Part shown: one piece after another, positions 44,856-54,034 of the stretch
How the letters are laid out: every line of letters starts with the position of its first letter
Position numbering within the stretch: position 1 is the stretch's first letter
Origin: Anaerotruncus colihominis
Lineage (GTDB): Bacteria > Bacillota > Clostridia > Oscillospirales > Ruminococcaceae
Reading direction: 5' to 3'
Assembly: GCA_025146135.1 (NCBI GenBank)
Contig: CP102255.1
Coordinates: 248,001-312,000, forward strand
DNA length: 64,000 nt
Translations under genes and position numbers: made by a program
The notes under the pieces: generated by a model
Databases searched by the model: none
What the model was told of the DNA's origin: nothing
Seen by the model: the letters and a program-made list of their open reading frames with translations, nothing else

Positions 44856-45726
44856 CAAGCCGGAAGGCTTTACATCATTTGACGTCGTCGCAAAGCTGCG
44901 CGGGATTGCGCGGGAGCGGCGCGTGGGCCACGCGGGGACGCTCGATCCGATGGCGACGGGCGTGCTCCCGCTTTTTTTCGGCCGCGCCACAAAGGCGTGC
45001 GATATCCTGCCGCGGCAGGACAAGCGGTACCTGGCATCGTTTAAGCTGGGCGTAACGACGGACACGCAGGATATCACCGGCACGGTGCTCAGTGAGCAGA
45101 CGCCGGACGCCGACGAGGCGCGGGTGCGCGCGGCCGCGGCCGGCCTGGTCGGGGATATTATGCAGACGCCGCCGATGTATTCCGCGGTGCGTGTGAACGG
45201 ACAGCGCCTTTACGAGCTGGCGCGTCGGGGCGTCGAGGTGGAGCGTGCCGCGCGTCCCGTGACGGTGTATTCGATCGATTTTACGGCGTGCGACGTACAG
45301 GCGAATACCTTTACAATCGATGTGCACTGTTCCAAGGGGACGTACATCCGCACGCTGATCGCCGATATCGGCGCGGCGCTCGGCTGCGGCGCGGTGATGA
45401 CCGCGCTGCGGCGCACGATGGCCGCGAGCTTTACGCTGGCGGACTGCGTGACGATTGAACAGGCGCAGCAGGCCGCTCAGGACGGCGTGTTCGGCACGCT
45501 GCTGCGTCCGGTGGAGACGGCGTTTTGCGCGCTGCCCAGTGCGGCGCTCAACGAGAAGCAGACAAAGATGTTTTTAAACGGTGTGCGGCTCGATATCGGG
45601 CGCGTCGCCTGCAAGCGGACCGGTGATACATACGCCGTATATGCGCATGACCGCCGCTTTCTGGGCGTTGCGCGGGAACGAGACGGCCTGCTCTGTATGC
45701 AGAAGCTGTTTACGCTGGAGGTGTAG
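44824..45726 (+). CDS. truB: tRNA pseudouridine(55) synthase TruB
   Basis: 300 residues. The N-terminus GILCIDKPEGFTSFDVVAKLRG and catalytic motif GHAGTLDPMATGVLPL (catalytic Asp) are diagnostic, as are YLASFKLGVTTDTQDITG and SKGTYIRTLIADIGAALG. It isomerises U55 in the tRNA T loop. The start is TTG at 44824 inside the end of nrnA, with AAGGGGAAAGGA upstream; no ATG is available before the conserved N-terminus. Confidence 0.95.
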   Translation: MTEQGGILCIDKPEGFTSFDVVAKLRGIARERRVGHAGTLDPMATGVLPLFFGRATKACDILPRQDKRYLASFKLGVTTDTQDITGTVLSEQTPDADEARVRAAAAGLVGDIMQTPPMYSAVRVNGQRLYELARRGVEVERAARPVTVYSIDFTACDVQANTFTIDVHCSKGTYIRTLIADIGAALGCGAVMTALRRTMAASFTLADCVTIEQAQQAAQDGVFGTLLRPVETAFCALPSAALNEKQTKMFLNGVRLDIGRVACKRTGDTYAVYAHDRRFLGVARERDGLLCMQKLFTLEV

Positions 45727-45731
45727 GCCCT

Positions 45732-46673
45732 TTGGAGGTATTTCACACGATTGCACAGGCCGCCGCCGGCGCGCCGGCGGCGGTTGCGTGCGGCTATTTT
45801 GACGGGCTGCACATCGGCCACGCCGCGGTGGTCGGCCGCGCCGTGCAGCGTGCCAAAGAGGAGGGGCTTTGCGCGGGGGTGTTTACCTTTACACGCGCTG
45901 GCGGCAGCCCCGAACGCAAGACCGGCGCGGGGGAGATCGTCACGGAAGCGGATAAATATGCGATCCTGGACGCATGGGGCGTGCAGCGTGTGCTCGCGCC
46001 CGACTTCTCCGAATTTCACAACCTGGAGCCGGAGGAATTTTTTGACGAGGTGCTTGTGCGCCGCATGGGCGCGCGCGTTGTCTGCTGCGGGGCGGATTTC
46101 CGGTTTGGACGCGCGGCCGCCGGCGGCGCGGCGCTGCTCGAAAAGCTGTGCGCGTCGCGCGGCGTCGCGCTTGAGATCGTGCCGGAGGTGCTCTGCGGCG
46201 GCGTGCGCGTAAGCAGCACGCGCATCCGGGAGCTGCTCGCCGCCGGCGACGTTAAAGAGGCGGGGCGGCTGCTCGGGCGGGCCTTCGGCTATCGCCTGAC
46301 TGTGGTACATGGAAAACGGCTTGGACGAACAATCGATTCGCCGACGATCAACCAGCGTTTCCCTAAATCGTTTGTGCGCCTGCGCCACGGCGTTTACGCG
46401 GCCGCTGCGGTCGTGGACGGCGCGCTGCTGCCGGCCGTTGCGAACATCGGGCTGCGCCCGACCGTCGAGCAGACGGACGCCGTGAATTCCGAGACGTATA
46501 TCATCGGCTTTTCGGGCGATTTATACGGCCGGCAGATCGAGGTGCGCCTGCTGGAGTTTCTGCGCGACGAGCAGAAGTTTGCGTCGGTCGACGCGCTGCG
46601 CGCGCGCATCCAGGCAGATGCGCGCGCGTCCGTGCCGATTGCCGGGGCATATATTGAAAAAACAGGCAAATAA
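45732..46673 (+). CDS. ribF: Bifunctional riboflavin kinase/FAD synthetase RibF
   Basis: 313 residues with two domains. The FAD synthetase part has ACGYFDGLHIGHAAVV near residue 20 and VSSTRIRELLAAGDV near 160. The riboflavin kinase part from about 185 has GRTIDSPTINQRFP and VANIGLRPTV. It makes FMN and FAD. The start is TTG at 45732, eight bases after GGAGGTG, which lies in the last codons and stop of truB, so the two are coupled. Confidence 0.95.
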   Translation: MEVFHTIAQAAAGAPAAVACGYFDGLHIGHAAVVGRAVQRAKEEGLCAGVFTFTRAGGSPERKTGAGEIVTEADKYAILDAWGVQRVLAPDFSEFHNLEPEEFFDEVLVRRMGARVVCCGADFRFGRAAAGGAALLEKLCASRGVALEIVPEVLCGGVRVSSTRIRELLAAGDVKEAGRLLGRAFGYRLTVVHGKRLGRTIDSPTINQRFPKSFVRLRHGVYAAAAVVDGALLPAVANIGLRPTVEQTDAVNSETYIIGFSGDLYGRQIEVRLLEFLRDEQKFASVDALRARIQADARASVPIAGAYIEKTGK

Positions 46674-46687
46674 AGGCGCATGCGCCC

Positions 46688-46716
46688 TTTACTTTCTGGA
46701 AACACTATGGTATAAT
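46688..46716 (+). promoter_or_regulatory. rpsO promoter
   Basis: TTTACT (46688-46693), a 17-bp spacer and a perfect TATAAT (46711-46716) with an extended TG. It lies just after ribF and 138 bp ahead of rpsO, leaving a long leader. Confidence 0.8.
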
Positions 46717-46724
46717 GAAAAATC

Positions 46725-46853
46725 GATATGGCCTTTTTCACGGAGGCAGGACCAAAACGCCTGTGTCACAGGCTTAAAGCCCTGGCCGACTGCCGTTGGG
46801 AATTCACCCGCCTGTCTCTGAGATTGAGGACTGAATAAAGAAAGGTGATTGAC
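46725..46853 (+). promoter_or_regulatory. rpsO 5' leader, candidate S15 autoregulatory RNA
   Basis: About 130 nt of untranslated, self-complementary RNA separate the promoter from rpsO. It includes CCTGTGTCACAGG and a GGCAGG / CCTGTC-type long-range pairing around 46743-46817. S15 leaders in Firmicutes occupy the same place. I cannot match the consensus by eye, so the call rests on position and length. Confidence 0.4.
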
Positions 46854-47120
46854 ATGATCCGTAAGGAAGAAAAGCAGGAAATTATCCAGAACAACGCCCA
46901 GCATGAGGGCGACACCGGTTCGCCGGAGGTCCAGATCGCGATCCTGACCAAGCGCATCGCCGACCTGACCGAGCATCTCAAAACACATAAGAAGGACCAT
47001 CACAGCCGCCGCGGCCTGCTGCGCATGGTTGGTAAAAGAAGGAACATGCTCAACTACTTGGCCAAGAAGGACATCAACCGCTACCGCGATCTGATCGCCA
47101 AGCTCGGCCTGCGTAAGTAA
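46854..47120 (+). CDS. rpsO: 30S ribosomal protein S15
   Basis: 88 residues, full length: [69 protein letters not shown], with the invariant TGSPEVQ and DHHSRRGL motifs. It binds the 16S central domain early in assembly. AAAGGTGATT precedes the ATG at 46854. It has its own promoter and a terminator-like hairpin afterwards, and lies upstream of pnp as usual. Confidence 0.97.
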   Translation: MIRKEEKQEIIQNNAQHEGDTGSPEVQIAILTKRIADLTEHLKTHKKDHHSRRGLLRMVGKRRNMLNYLAKKDINRYRDLIAKLGLRK

Positions 47121-47132
47121 GCGATACCACAC

Positions 47133-47167
47133 GGAAGGCAGGCGGAGCAGCGGTCCGCCTGCCTTCC
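47133..47167 (+). terminator. Hairpin after rpsO
   Basis: A perfect 14-bp stem (GGAAGGCAGGCGGA at its left arm, seven-base loop) without a T run. A second hairpin CCCCGCGC/GCGCGGGG follows at 47176-47193. They may terminate partly or process the rpsO-pnp transcript. Confidence 0.6.
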
Positions 47168-47202
47168 CTCGCATCACCCCGCGCGTGCGCGGGGGTAAAA
47201 AC

Positions 47203-47285
47203 GGAAACCGCGGGAATGCTTTTTAGCAGTTATCTGGACGCCCGGGCGCCGGACGCCGAGATACTTGCTAAAAGACACGCGGCTT
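47203..47285 (+). promoter_or_regulatory. Long stem-loop in the pnp leader
   Basis: GGAA-CCGCG at 47203-47212 pairs with CGCGG-TTCC at about 47278-47286. The inner GCTTTTTAGCA pairs with TGCTAAAAG, and TATCT pairs with AGATA, around a GC-rich apical palindrome CGCCCGGGCG. PNPase leaders in other bacteria carry an RNase III-cleaved stem used for autoregulation. A 29-codon ATG frame (47217-47306) crosses the element but lacks a clear ribosome binding site. Confidence 0.55.
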
Positions 47286-47319
47286 CCGTAAATGAAAATT
47301 TGTAAACGGAGGCACTGCA

Positions 47320-49440
47320 ATGTTTGAAAACTACAAGGTTTATGAAATCGAATACGGCGGGAAAAAGATGACGTTTGAGACGGGCAAGATGTGCTGCCTG
47401 TCGAACGCTTCGGTGCTGGTGCGCTGGGGCGAAACGGTTGTACTCGTCAATGTGACCGCCTCGGCCAAGCCGCGCGAAGGCATCGACTTCTTCCCGCTTT
47501 CCGTCGATTTTGAGGAAAAGCTTTACGCTGTCGGCAAGATCCCCGGCTCGTTCATCAAGCGCGAGTCGCGTCCGTCCGACAAGGCGATCCTGTCCTCGCG
47601 CCTCGTCGACCGGCCGATCCGCCCGCTGTTCCCGAAGGATATGCGCAACGACTGTTCGGTCGTCATGACCGTCATGTCGGTCGATCCCGACTGCCTGCCG
47701 GAGATCGCCGGCATGGTCGGCACTTCGTTCGCGCTGTCGATTTCCGACATCCCGTGGAACGGGCCGATTGCCGGCATCAATGTGGGCCTTGTCGACGGCG
47801 AGATCATCGTCAGCCCGGACGCTGCCCAGCGCGCAAAGAGCGATCTGAACCTGACTGTGGCCGCTAACGAGGATGTAATCTGCATGATCGAGGCGGGCGC
47901 GAACGAGGTTGCCAACGATGTGATGCTCGACGCGATCATCAAGGGCCACGAGGAGATCAAGCGCATGGTCGCGTTCATTAAGAACGTCCAGGCCGAAATC
48001 GGCAAGCCCAAGTTCTCGTTCCAGTCGATGGAGGTCCCGCACGAGCTGTTCGACGCGATCAGGGATTTTGCAATCGACGATGTTAAGGCCGCGCTCGACA
48101 CCGATAACAAGAACGTGCGCGATGAGCGCCTGGCGCCGGTTGTCGAGCGCATCCATGAGAAGTTTGACGACGAGGAAAAGACGAACGCAGCGGTAATTGA
48201 TGAAGCGATCTACAAGCTTCAAAAGTTCATTGTCCGCCGCTGGCTGCTCGATGAACAGAAGCGTGTCGACGGACGCAAAATGGACGAGATCCGCCCGCTG
48301 GCCGCGGAGGTCGGCCTGTTGCCGCGCGTGCACGGTTCCGGTATGTTTACGCGCGGTCAGACACAGGTGTTGACCGTTGCCACGCTCGGTACGATCAGCG
48401 AAGCGCAGAAGCTCGACGGCATCGACGATCAGGAGCAGAAGCGTTATATTCATCACTATAACTTCCCGTCCTATTCTGTCGGCGAGACGCGCCCGAGCCG
48501 CGGCCCGGGCCGCCGCGAGATCGGACATGGCGCGCTTGCGGAGCGCGCGCTTGAGCCGGTAATTCCGCCGGTCGAAGAATTCCCGTATACAATCCGCCTT
48601 GTTTCCGAGGTGCTTTCCTCAAACGGCTCGACGTCACAGGGTTCGATCTGCGGCTCTACGCTGGCGCTGATGGACGCGGGCGTGCCGATCAAGCGCCCGG
48701 TCGCCGGCATTTCCTGCGGCCTGATTACCGAGGGCGACCGCTGGATGACCATGGTCGATATCCAGGGGCTTGAGGACTTTTTCGGCGACATGGACTTCAA
48801 GGTCGGCGGTACTGAAAAAGGCATCACAGCCATCCAGATGGATTTGAAGATCGTGGGCCTGACGTATGATATCATCCGCGAGGCGTTTGAAAAGACGTAT
48901 AAGGCGCGCATGTACATCCTCAACGACATCATGCTGCCGGTTATCCCCGCGCCGCGCGAGGAACTTTCCAAATATGCTCCCAAGATGAAGTCGATCAAGA
49001 TCCATCCGGATAAAATCCGCGAGGTCATCGGTTCGGGCGGCAAGGTCATCCAGAAGATTTGCGCAGACTGCAACGTCAAGATCGATATCAACGACGACGG
49101 CGATGTGTTTGTCGCGGGTACCGATTCCGACGGCGTGCGCCGCGCGCTTTCGATCATTGAGACGATCGTCAACGATCCGGAGATCGGCGCGATCTATAAG
49201 GGCCGCGTCACACGGCTGATGAACTTCGGCGCGTTCGTTGAGCTTGCCCCCGGCAAGGAGGGAATGGTGCATATCTCCAAGCTCGATATGGGCCGCGTTG
49301 AAAAGGTCGAGGACGTCGTCGCCGTGGGCGACGAGGTGATCGTCAAGGTGACGGATATCGATCAGCAGGGACGCATCAACCTCTCCCGCCGCGATGCGCT
49401 CATTGCGATGGAAGCGAAGAAAAACGCTGCAAAGCAGTAA
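47320..49440 (+). CDS. pnp: Polyribonucleotide nucleotidyltransferase (PNPase)
   Basis: 706 residues with the full domain order: first RNase PH-like domain (ETVVLVNVTASAKPREGIDFFPLSVDFEEKLYAVGKIPGSFIKRESRPSDKAIL), helical linker, second RNase PH domain (GQTQVLTVATLG, then ETRPSRGPGRREIGHGALAERAL), KH domain (IHPDKIREVIGSGGKVIQKI) near 565-590 and S1 domain (IGAIYKGRVTRLMNFGAFVELAPGKEGMVHISKL) at the C-terminus. It degrades RNA 3'-5' by phosphorolysis. GGAGG precedes the ATG. Confidence 0.97.
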   Translation: MFENYKVYEIEYGGKKMTFETGKMCCLSNASVLVRWGETVVLVNVTASAKPREGIDFFPLSVDFEEKLYAVGKIPGSFIKRESRPSDKAILSSRLVDRPIRPLFPKDMRNDCSVVMTVMSVDPDCLPEIAGMVGTSFALSISDIPWNGPIAGINVGLVDGEIIVSPDAAQRAKSDLNLTVAANEDVICMIEAGANEVANDVMLDAIIKGHEEIKRMVAFIKNVQAEIGKPKFSFQSMEVPHELFDAIRDFAIDDVKAALDTDNKNVRDERLAPVVERIHEKFDDEEKTNAAVIDEAIYKLQKFIVRRWLLDEQKRVDGRKMDEIRPLAAEVGLLPRVHGSGMFTRGQTQVLTVATLGTISEAQKLDGIDDQEQKRYIHHYNFPSYSVGETRPSRGPGRREIGHGALAERALEPVIPPVEEFPYTIRLVSEVLSSNGSTSQGSICGSTLALMDAGVPIKRPVAGISCGLITEGDRWMTMVDIQGLEDFFGDMDFKVGGTEKGITAIQMDLKIVGLTYDIIREAFEKTYKARMYILNDIMLPVIPAPREELSKYAPKMKSIKIHPDKIREVIGSGGKVIQKICADCNVKIDINDDGDVFVAGTDSDGVRRALSIIETIVNDPEIGAIYKGRVTRLMNFGAFVELAPGKEGMVHISKLDMGRVEKVEDVVAVGDEVIVKVTDIDQQGRINLSRRDALIAMEAKKNAAKQ

Positions 49441-49483
49441 GCCTTTACAGTTTGCCGCTATACGCTATACTCAATAAAGTCAG

Positions 49484-49518
49484 AACGCCCGGTAACGAAT
49501 GCTTCGTTACCGGGCGTT
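49484..49518 (+). terminator. Terminator of pnp
   Basis: A perfect 16-bp stem (AACGCCCGGTAACGAA as left arm) with a three-base TGC loop lies 43 bp past pnp. It ends in GTTTG, so its T run is short. Confidence 0.8.
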
Positions 49519-49560
49519 TGCAGAAAGCGCGCTGAACGCCATGGCGCATAACAGCGGGAA

Positions 49561-49589
49561 TTGAATTTTCGGTAAACATATGATAAAAT
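49561..49589 (+). promoter_or_regulatory. Promoter of the CBS protein-proBA unit
   Basis: TTGAAT (49561-49566), 17 bp, TAAAAT (49584-49589) with an extended TG. The transcript would have a leader of about 120 nt before the TTG at 49717. Confidence 0.65.
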
Positions 49590-49716
49590 CGATTGTAGCA
49601 GGCCACATTATTTGGTATGATAAATGGTATCGTGGTTATGCGCAGGAAAAGAAACGGTTTATTTGTATTATTATGTCTAAAAAATACTATATGTAATTTC
49701 GGGGGTTGGTTTTTTC

Positions 49717-51006
49717 TTGGACAGTACAAGCGGCATATTATACTTGGTTTTGCTGGCATTGCTCGCATTTTCGGCATTTTTTTCGGCCAGCGAGACAGCG
49801 TATTCCTCACTCAACAAAATCCGCATGAAAAATTATGCCGACGCGGGCAACCGCAAGGCGCGCCGCGCGCTTTATGTAGCGGATGATTTCGACCGGCTGC
49901 TGTCAACCATTCTGGTCGGCAACAACGTGGTCAATATGGCCAGCGCCTCCATCGCGACGGTCGTTGCGACAGCGATGTTCGGGGCCAGCGGCGCGGCGGT
50001 CGCGACGGTCGTCATGACGGTGCTTGTGCTGATCTTCGGGGAGATTCTGCCTAAGACGCTTGCAAAGGAAAACAGCGAAAACATCGCGATGGCCGCCGGC
50101 GGGCTGCTGTCGTTTCTTATAAAGCTGCTCAGTCCAATCGTATTCTTTTTTGTAAAGATCAAGGAGCTTGCTCTGCGGCTTGTCAAGGGGCCGGCGGCAC
50201 AGCCGTCCGTCACTGAGGAGGAGCTGAAATACATTGTCGAATCGATCGAGCAGGAGGGCGTGCTTGAGGAACAGGAGAGCGACCTTGTACAGTCGGCGCT
50301 TGACTTCGACGAGATAACCGCCCAGGAGATCCTCACGCCGCGCGTCGACCTTGTGACGCTCGATGTCGAGGATTCCATCGACGAGGCGCTCAAGGTGGTG
50401 CTTGACGCGCATTATTCGCGTATCCCGGTTTACCGCGGAACTGTTGACAGCATCATCGGCGTTCTGCAGGTGCGCGATCTGCTCAAGGCGGTCGTCACCG
50501 GACGCCAGACACAACTGGATCATTTGATTTCCGATTGTGTTTTTGTGCATAAGACGATGAAAATCTCCGCCCTTCTCGCGGAGTTCAAGGCGAAGAAGCT
50601 GCATCTGGCCGTTGTGACCGACGACTATGGCGGCACGATGGGCATCGTTACAATGGAGGATGTGCTTGAGCAGCTTGTCGGCGACATCTGGGACGAGAGC
50701 GACGAGGTTCACCATGATTTTGTACAGACGGGTCCGGACACATATCTGGTCAGCGGGGATATGAATGTATTTTCCATGCTTGAGGAGCTTGAGGAGGACG
50801 ACCGCGATTTCGACAGCGATTATAACACTGCCGGCGGCTGGGCGCTTGAGATGCTCGGGCATATTCCGTCGGCAGGCGAACAATATGCCTTCCGCGATCT
50901 GCGCGTGACGGTTGTCGCCGTCGAGGAGCAGCGTATCCTTTCGCTGCGCGTCGAGAAGCTTTTGCCGCCTGATGAAGCTGATACCGGCAGGGACGCGGAA
51001 AAATAA
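49717..51006 (+). CDS. CNNM/CorC-family membrane protein with paired CBS domains
   Basis: 429 residues. Residues 1-160 are a DUF21/CNNM membrane domain with FSAFFSASETAYSSLNKIRMKNYADAGN and VMTVLVLIFGEILPKTLAKENSE. Two CBS motifs span about 205-325 (EILTPRVDLVTLDVEDSIDEALKVVLDAHYSRIPVYRGTVDSIIGVLQVRDLL, and AVVTDDYGGTMGIVTMEDVLEQLVGDIWDE). A CorC_HlyC domain ends the protein. The family is implicated in magnesium/cobalt efflux; old hemolysin labels are misleading. The start is TTG at 49717, with GGGGG upstream. Confidence 0.9.
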   Translation: MDSTSGILYLVLLALLAFSAFFSASETAYSSLNKIRMKNYADAGNRKARRALYVADDFDRLLSTILVGNNVVNMASASIATVVATAMFGASGAAVATVVMTVLVLIFGEILPKTLAKENSENIAMAAGGLLSFLIKLLSPIVFFFVKIKELALRLVKGPAAQPSVTEEELKYIVESIEQEGVLEEQESDLVQSALDFDEITAQEILTPRVDLVTLDVEDSIDEALKVVLDAHYSRIPVYRGTVDSIIGVLQVRDLLKAVVTGRQTQLDHLISDCVFVHKTMKISALLAEFKAKKLHLAVVTDDYGGTMGIVTMEDVLEQLVGDIWDESDEVHHDFVQTGPDTYLVSGDMNVFSMLEELEEDDRDFDSDYNTAGGWALEMLGHIPSAGEQYAFRDLRVTVVAVEEQRILSLRVEKLLPPDEADTGRDAEK

Positions 51007-51043
51007 GAACCGGCCGCTTAGGCCGTTCGGGGGAGCAAACAGA

Positions 51044-51835
51044 ATGAGGGATTTTACAAATACCGGGCGTATTGTCGTCAAGGTCGGATCGTCGACGCTG
51101 ACACATGAAAGCGGCCTGCTGAATATCCGGCGTGTTGAACAGCTTGTCAAGGTGCTTGCCGACATCAAAAACAGCGGCAGACAGGTCGTATTGGTCAGCT
51201 CGGGCGCGCAGGCAGTCGGCGTGGGCAAGCTGGGCCTGCATAAAAAACCGGGCGACATGCCCGGCAAGCAGGCCGTCGCGGCTGTGGGACAGTGTGAATT
51301 GATGTACATATACGATAAGCTGTTCGCCGAATATCACCATGTGACCGCGCAGATTCTTTTGACACGCGACGTTGTGGACGACGCCGCGCGCAAACAGAAC
51401 GCGCAGAATACGCTTTGCCGCCTGCTCGATATGGGCGCTTTGCCGATCGTCAATGAAAATGACTCTGTTTCCACAGAGGAGATTGAATTCGGCGACAACG
51501 ATACGCTGTCGGCGATGGTCGCGGCGCTTGCCGGCGCGGATCTGCTGGTGATTTTAAGCGATATCGATGGGCTTTATGACGACAATCCACGTACAAATCC
51601 AAATGCGAATCTGCTGCACGAGGTCGCGCGGATCACGCCGGAGATCGAGGCGTGCGCGGCCGGCGCGGGCAGCGCGCGCGGTACGGGCGGCATGGTGACA
51701 AAAATCCATGCCGCACAGATTGCGGTGCAGAATGGGATCGGTATGGTTATCATGAACGGCGCTTCTCCGAAAAAACTGTATGATCTGTTTGAAGGCCGTG
51801 ATGTGGGAACATATTTCCCTGCATCCCGCAAATAG
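51044..51835 (+). CDS. proB: Glutamate 5-kinase
   Basis: 263 residues, the short form consisting only of the amino-acid kinase domain without a C-terminal PUA domain. Motifs are RIVVKVGSSTLTHESG at the N-terminus, QVVLVSSGAQAVGVGKLG, IVNENDSVSTEEIEFGDNDTLSAMVA and ILSDIDGLYDDNP. It phosphorylates L-glutamate, the first step of proline synthesis. GGGGGAGC precedes the ATG. proA follows after 53 bp. Confidence 0.95.
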   Translation: MRDFTNTGRIVVKVGSSTLTHESGLLNIRRVEQLVKVLADIKNSGRQVVLVSSGAQAVGVGKLGLHKKPGDMPGKQAVAAVGQCELMYIYDKLFAEYHHVTAQILLTRDVVDDAARKQNAQNTLCRLLDMGALPIVNENDSVSTEEIEFGDNDTLSAMVAALAGADLLVILSDIDGLYDDNPRTNPNANLLHEVARITPEIEACAAGAGSARGTGGMVTKIHAAQIAVQNGIGMVIMNGASPKKLYDLFEGRDVGTYFPASRK

Positions 51836-51888
51836 GCGGTCTGCATTTTGGGGGCCGTTGTGAATGAATTTAAAAGGGGGTCTGGCTT

Positions 51889-53133
51889 ATGAACAGTCTG
51901 CTGGAAACAGGTAAACGGGCGCGCGCCGCTTCGCGCGTGCTTGGCTGTACAACAACAGCGCAGCGCAACGATGCACTGTATGCGGTCGCGGATACGCTTG
52001 ACGCGCACTGTACAGACATTCTCACGGAGAATGAAAAGGATCTTGCGGCGGCGCGCAGCAATGGGATGACAGAATCGCTGCAAGACCGTCTGCGGCTTAC
52101 CGAGGAACGCATTGCATCCATCGCGGGAGCTGTGCGCTTCGTGGCCAAGCTCGAAGACCCGGTCGGCCGTGTGCTCGGCGGCGGGAGCCGCCCGAACGGT
52201 CTTAAAATCGAAAAGGTGAGCGTTCCGCTCGGCGTAGTCGGCATGATCTATGAGGCGCGCCCGAACGTCACGGTCGACGCGGCGGCGCTCTGCCTTAAAT
52301 CGGCCAACGCATGTATCCTGCGCGGCGGCAAGGAGGCCATCTGCTCCAATATGGCGTTTGCCAATTTGATGCGGGATGCAATCGAGACGGCGGGCCTGCC
52401 GCGCGACTGTGTGCAGCTTGTGGAGGATACGACGCGTGCCTCCGCCGCCGACCTGATGACGCTCGACGGCTATCTCGACGCGCTGATCCCGCGCGGCGGC
52501 AAGGGACTGATCCGCTCGGTCGTTGAAAACGCAAGCGTGCCTGTCATCGAGACGGGGGCGGGCAACTGCCATATCTATGTGGACGCTTCGGCCGACCTTG
52601 AGATGGCTGTGCGCATCTGCGACAATGCAAAGACCTCGCGGCCGTCTGTCTGCAACGCGGTTGAGACGGTGCTTGTTCACAGAGATATCGCGCCGGCGTT
52701 CCTGCCGCGCTTAAAGGCCGCGCTCGACAGCCATGCCGTCGAGCTGCGCGGCTGCGTGCGCACGGCCGCCCTGATCGGCGGCGTCGTGCCGGCGACTGAA
52801 CTTGATTATGCGACGGAATTTGACGACTATATCCTCGCGCTGCGCGTTGTGGACAGTCTGGATGAAGCAATCGAGCATATTCAGAAGTATACGACAGGCC
52901 ATTCCGAGGCGATATTAACAAACGATTATACCAACGCCCAAGCCTTTACCGCCCGCGTTGACGCGGCGGCTGTCTATATCAACGCGTCAACGCGTTTCAC
53001 CGATGGAGGCGAATTTGGTTTCGGCGCAGAAATCGGCATTTCAACGCAGAAGCTCCATGCGCGCGGCCCGATGGGGTTGGCGGAGCTGTGCTCCTGCAAA
53101 TATATCGTGACCGGCAACGGTCAAATCCGCTGA
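51889..53133 (+). CDS. proA: Gamma-glutamyl phosphate reductase
   Basis: 414 residues, full length. Motifs are VPLGVVGMIYEARPNVTVDAAALCLKSANACILRGGKEA and LIPRGGKGLIRSVVENASVPVIETGAGNCHIYVD. The catalytic Cys lies near residue 255 in SRPSVCNAVETVLVH. It reduces gamma-glutamyl phosphate with NADPH to the semialdehyde that cyclises towards proline. It is placed directly after proB. AAAGGGGG precedes the ATG. Confidence 0.96.
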   Translation: MNSLLETGKRARAASRVLGCTTTAQRNDALYAVADTLDAHCTDILTENEKDLAAARSNGMTESLQDRLRLTEERIASIAGAVRFVAKLEDPVGRVLGGGSRPNGLKIEKVSVPLGVVGMIYEARPNVTVDAAALCLKSANACILRGGKEAICSNMAFANLMRDAIETAGLPRDCVQLVEDTTRASAADLMTLDGYLDALIPRGGKGLIRSVVENASVPVIETGAGNCHIYVDASADLEMAVRICDNAKTSRPSVCNAVETVLVHRDIAPAFLPRLKAALDSHAVELRGCVRTAALIGGVVPATELDYATEFDDYILALRVVDSLDEAIEHIQKYTTGHSEAILTNDYTNAQAFTARVDAAAVYINASTRFTDGGEFGFGAEIGISTQKLHARGPMGLAELCSCKYIVTGNGQIR

Positions 53134-53155
53134 ATGCATTTGAAAGGAATCTGGC

Positions 53156-53947
53156 ATGGATAAAAGAAAAAAGCTGCAAAAGGCAGCCCTGCGTGAAATG
53201 CAGGAGGAGGTACGCTTCCGGCGGCATAAATACGTCGCCCCGGTGGGGATCGTATTCCTGCTGCTCGCGGCGGTTGGTCTTGTTACGGTGTGCGTGTTCT
53301 GCGTGCGGTTTACACAGCGGCTGCTTGACAACAGCGCTGAAAAAGCACGGTTTGAGCAGGTCATTACGCCCGTTCTGATGCTTGACCCGGTTCCGTTTGG
53401 CAGCGCCGCTGACGCGGACCCGCTGTTTCTGTTGCAATCGTCGCTGTGGAGCGCGCTGCTCGGCGACAAGCGTGAGAGCTATCAGGCCAATGAGGACTCA
53501 CTCGGCCGCATTCCGGTGCCGGCTTCCGATGTGGATGTCGCGGCTGCGCGGCTTTATGGAGACGTCAAGCTGGAGCACCAGTCGTTTACGGTTAACTATG
53601 TCGACAACTATGTCTATGATGAGGATACCAAGACGTATTATGTCCAGGTGACAGGCCAGGTGGGGCTGTATACGCCGAACGTTGAGGAGATTGTCAAGAA
53701 GGGAAATCAATATACTCTGCTGGTCGGCTATGTGCCGCCCAACGATGTTTGGCGGCAGAGCGCCACCGGTAAGACAGAACGGCCGCAGTCCGATAAATGG
53801 ATGTATTATGATCTGGAGAGGGTCGGCGACCATTATCAGATTCTCGCCATTCGTGATATCCCGGTCGAGCTGCGCAATAAGCTGCTTGAGCGCGACGGCC
53901 AGCCGATTCCGACACAGCTTGCGGGCGATGCTGTACCCGCTGCGTAA
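53156..53947 (+). CDS. Unknown single-pass anchored protein
   Basis: 263 residues. A charged N-terminus (KRKKLQKAALREMQEEVRFRRHK) precedes one strong membrane segment at about 37-57 (APVGIVFLLLAAVGLVTVCVFCV). The remaining 200 residues lie presumably outside the membrane and are rich in Tyr, Asp and Val. I do not recognise a family. It follows proA by 22 bp with AAGGAA as ribosome binding site, and is the last gene before a strong terminator. Confidence 0.7.
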   Translation: MDKRKKLQKAALREMQEEVRFRRHKYVAPVGIVFLLLAAVGLVTVCVFCVRFTQRLLDNSAEKARFEQVITPVLMLDPVPFGSAADADPLFLLQSSLWSALLGDKRESYQANEDSLGRIPVPASDVDVAAARLYGDVKLEHQSFTVNYVDNYVYDEDTKTYYVQVTGQVGLYTPNVEEIVKKGNQYTLLVGYVPPNDVWRQSATGKTERPQSDKWMYYDLERVGDHYQILAIRDIPVELRNKLLERDGQPIPTQLAGDAVPAA

Positions 53948-53958
53948 TGGATAGATTC

Positions 53959-54010
53959 AGAACAAAAAACCCGCCGCGGCCCTGATGGGCTGCGGCGGGT
54001 TTTTTGTTCT
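53959..54010. terminator. Bidirectional intrinsic terminator
   Basis: A 24-bp stem (one G-T pair) with a TGAT loop has A6 and T6 flanks in both orientations. It terminates both the proBA unit and the convergent ROK kinase operon. Confidence 0.9.
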
Positions 54011-54034
54011 GAAATGATCTGTCCTCTGCGCCGT

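Noticed and set aside
49596..49716. Magnesium riboswitch before the CNNM/CorC-like gene
   Set aside because: The leader is long enough, but I could not identify M-box elements.
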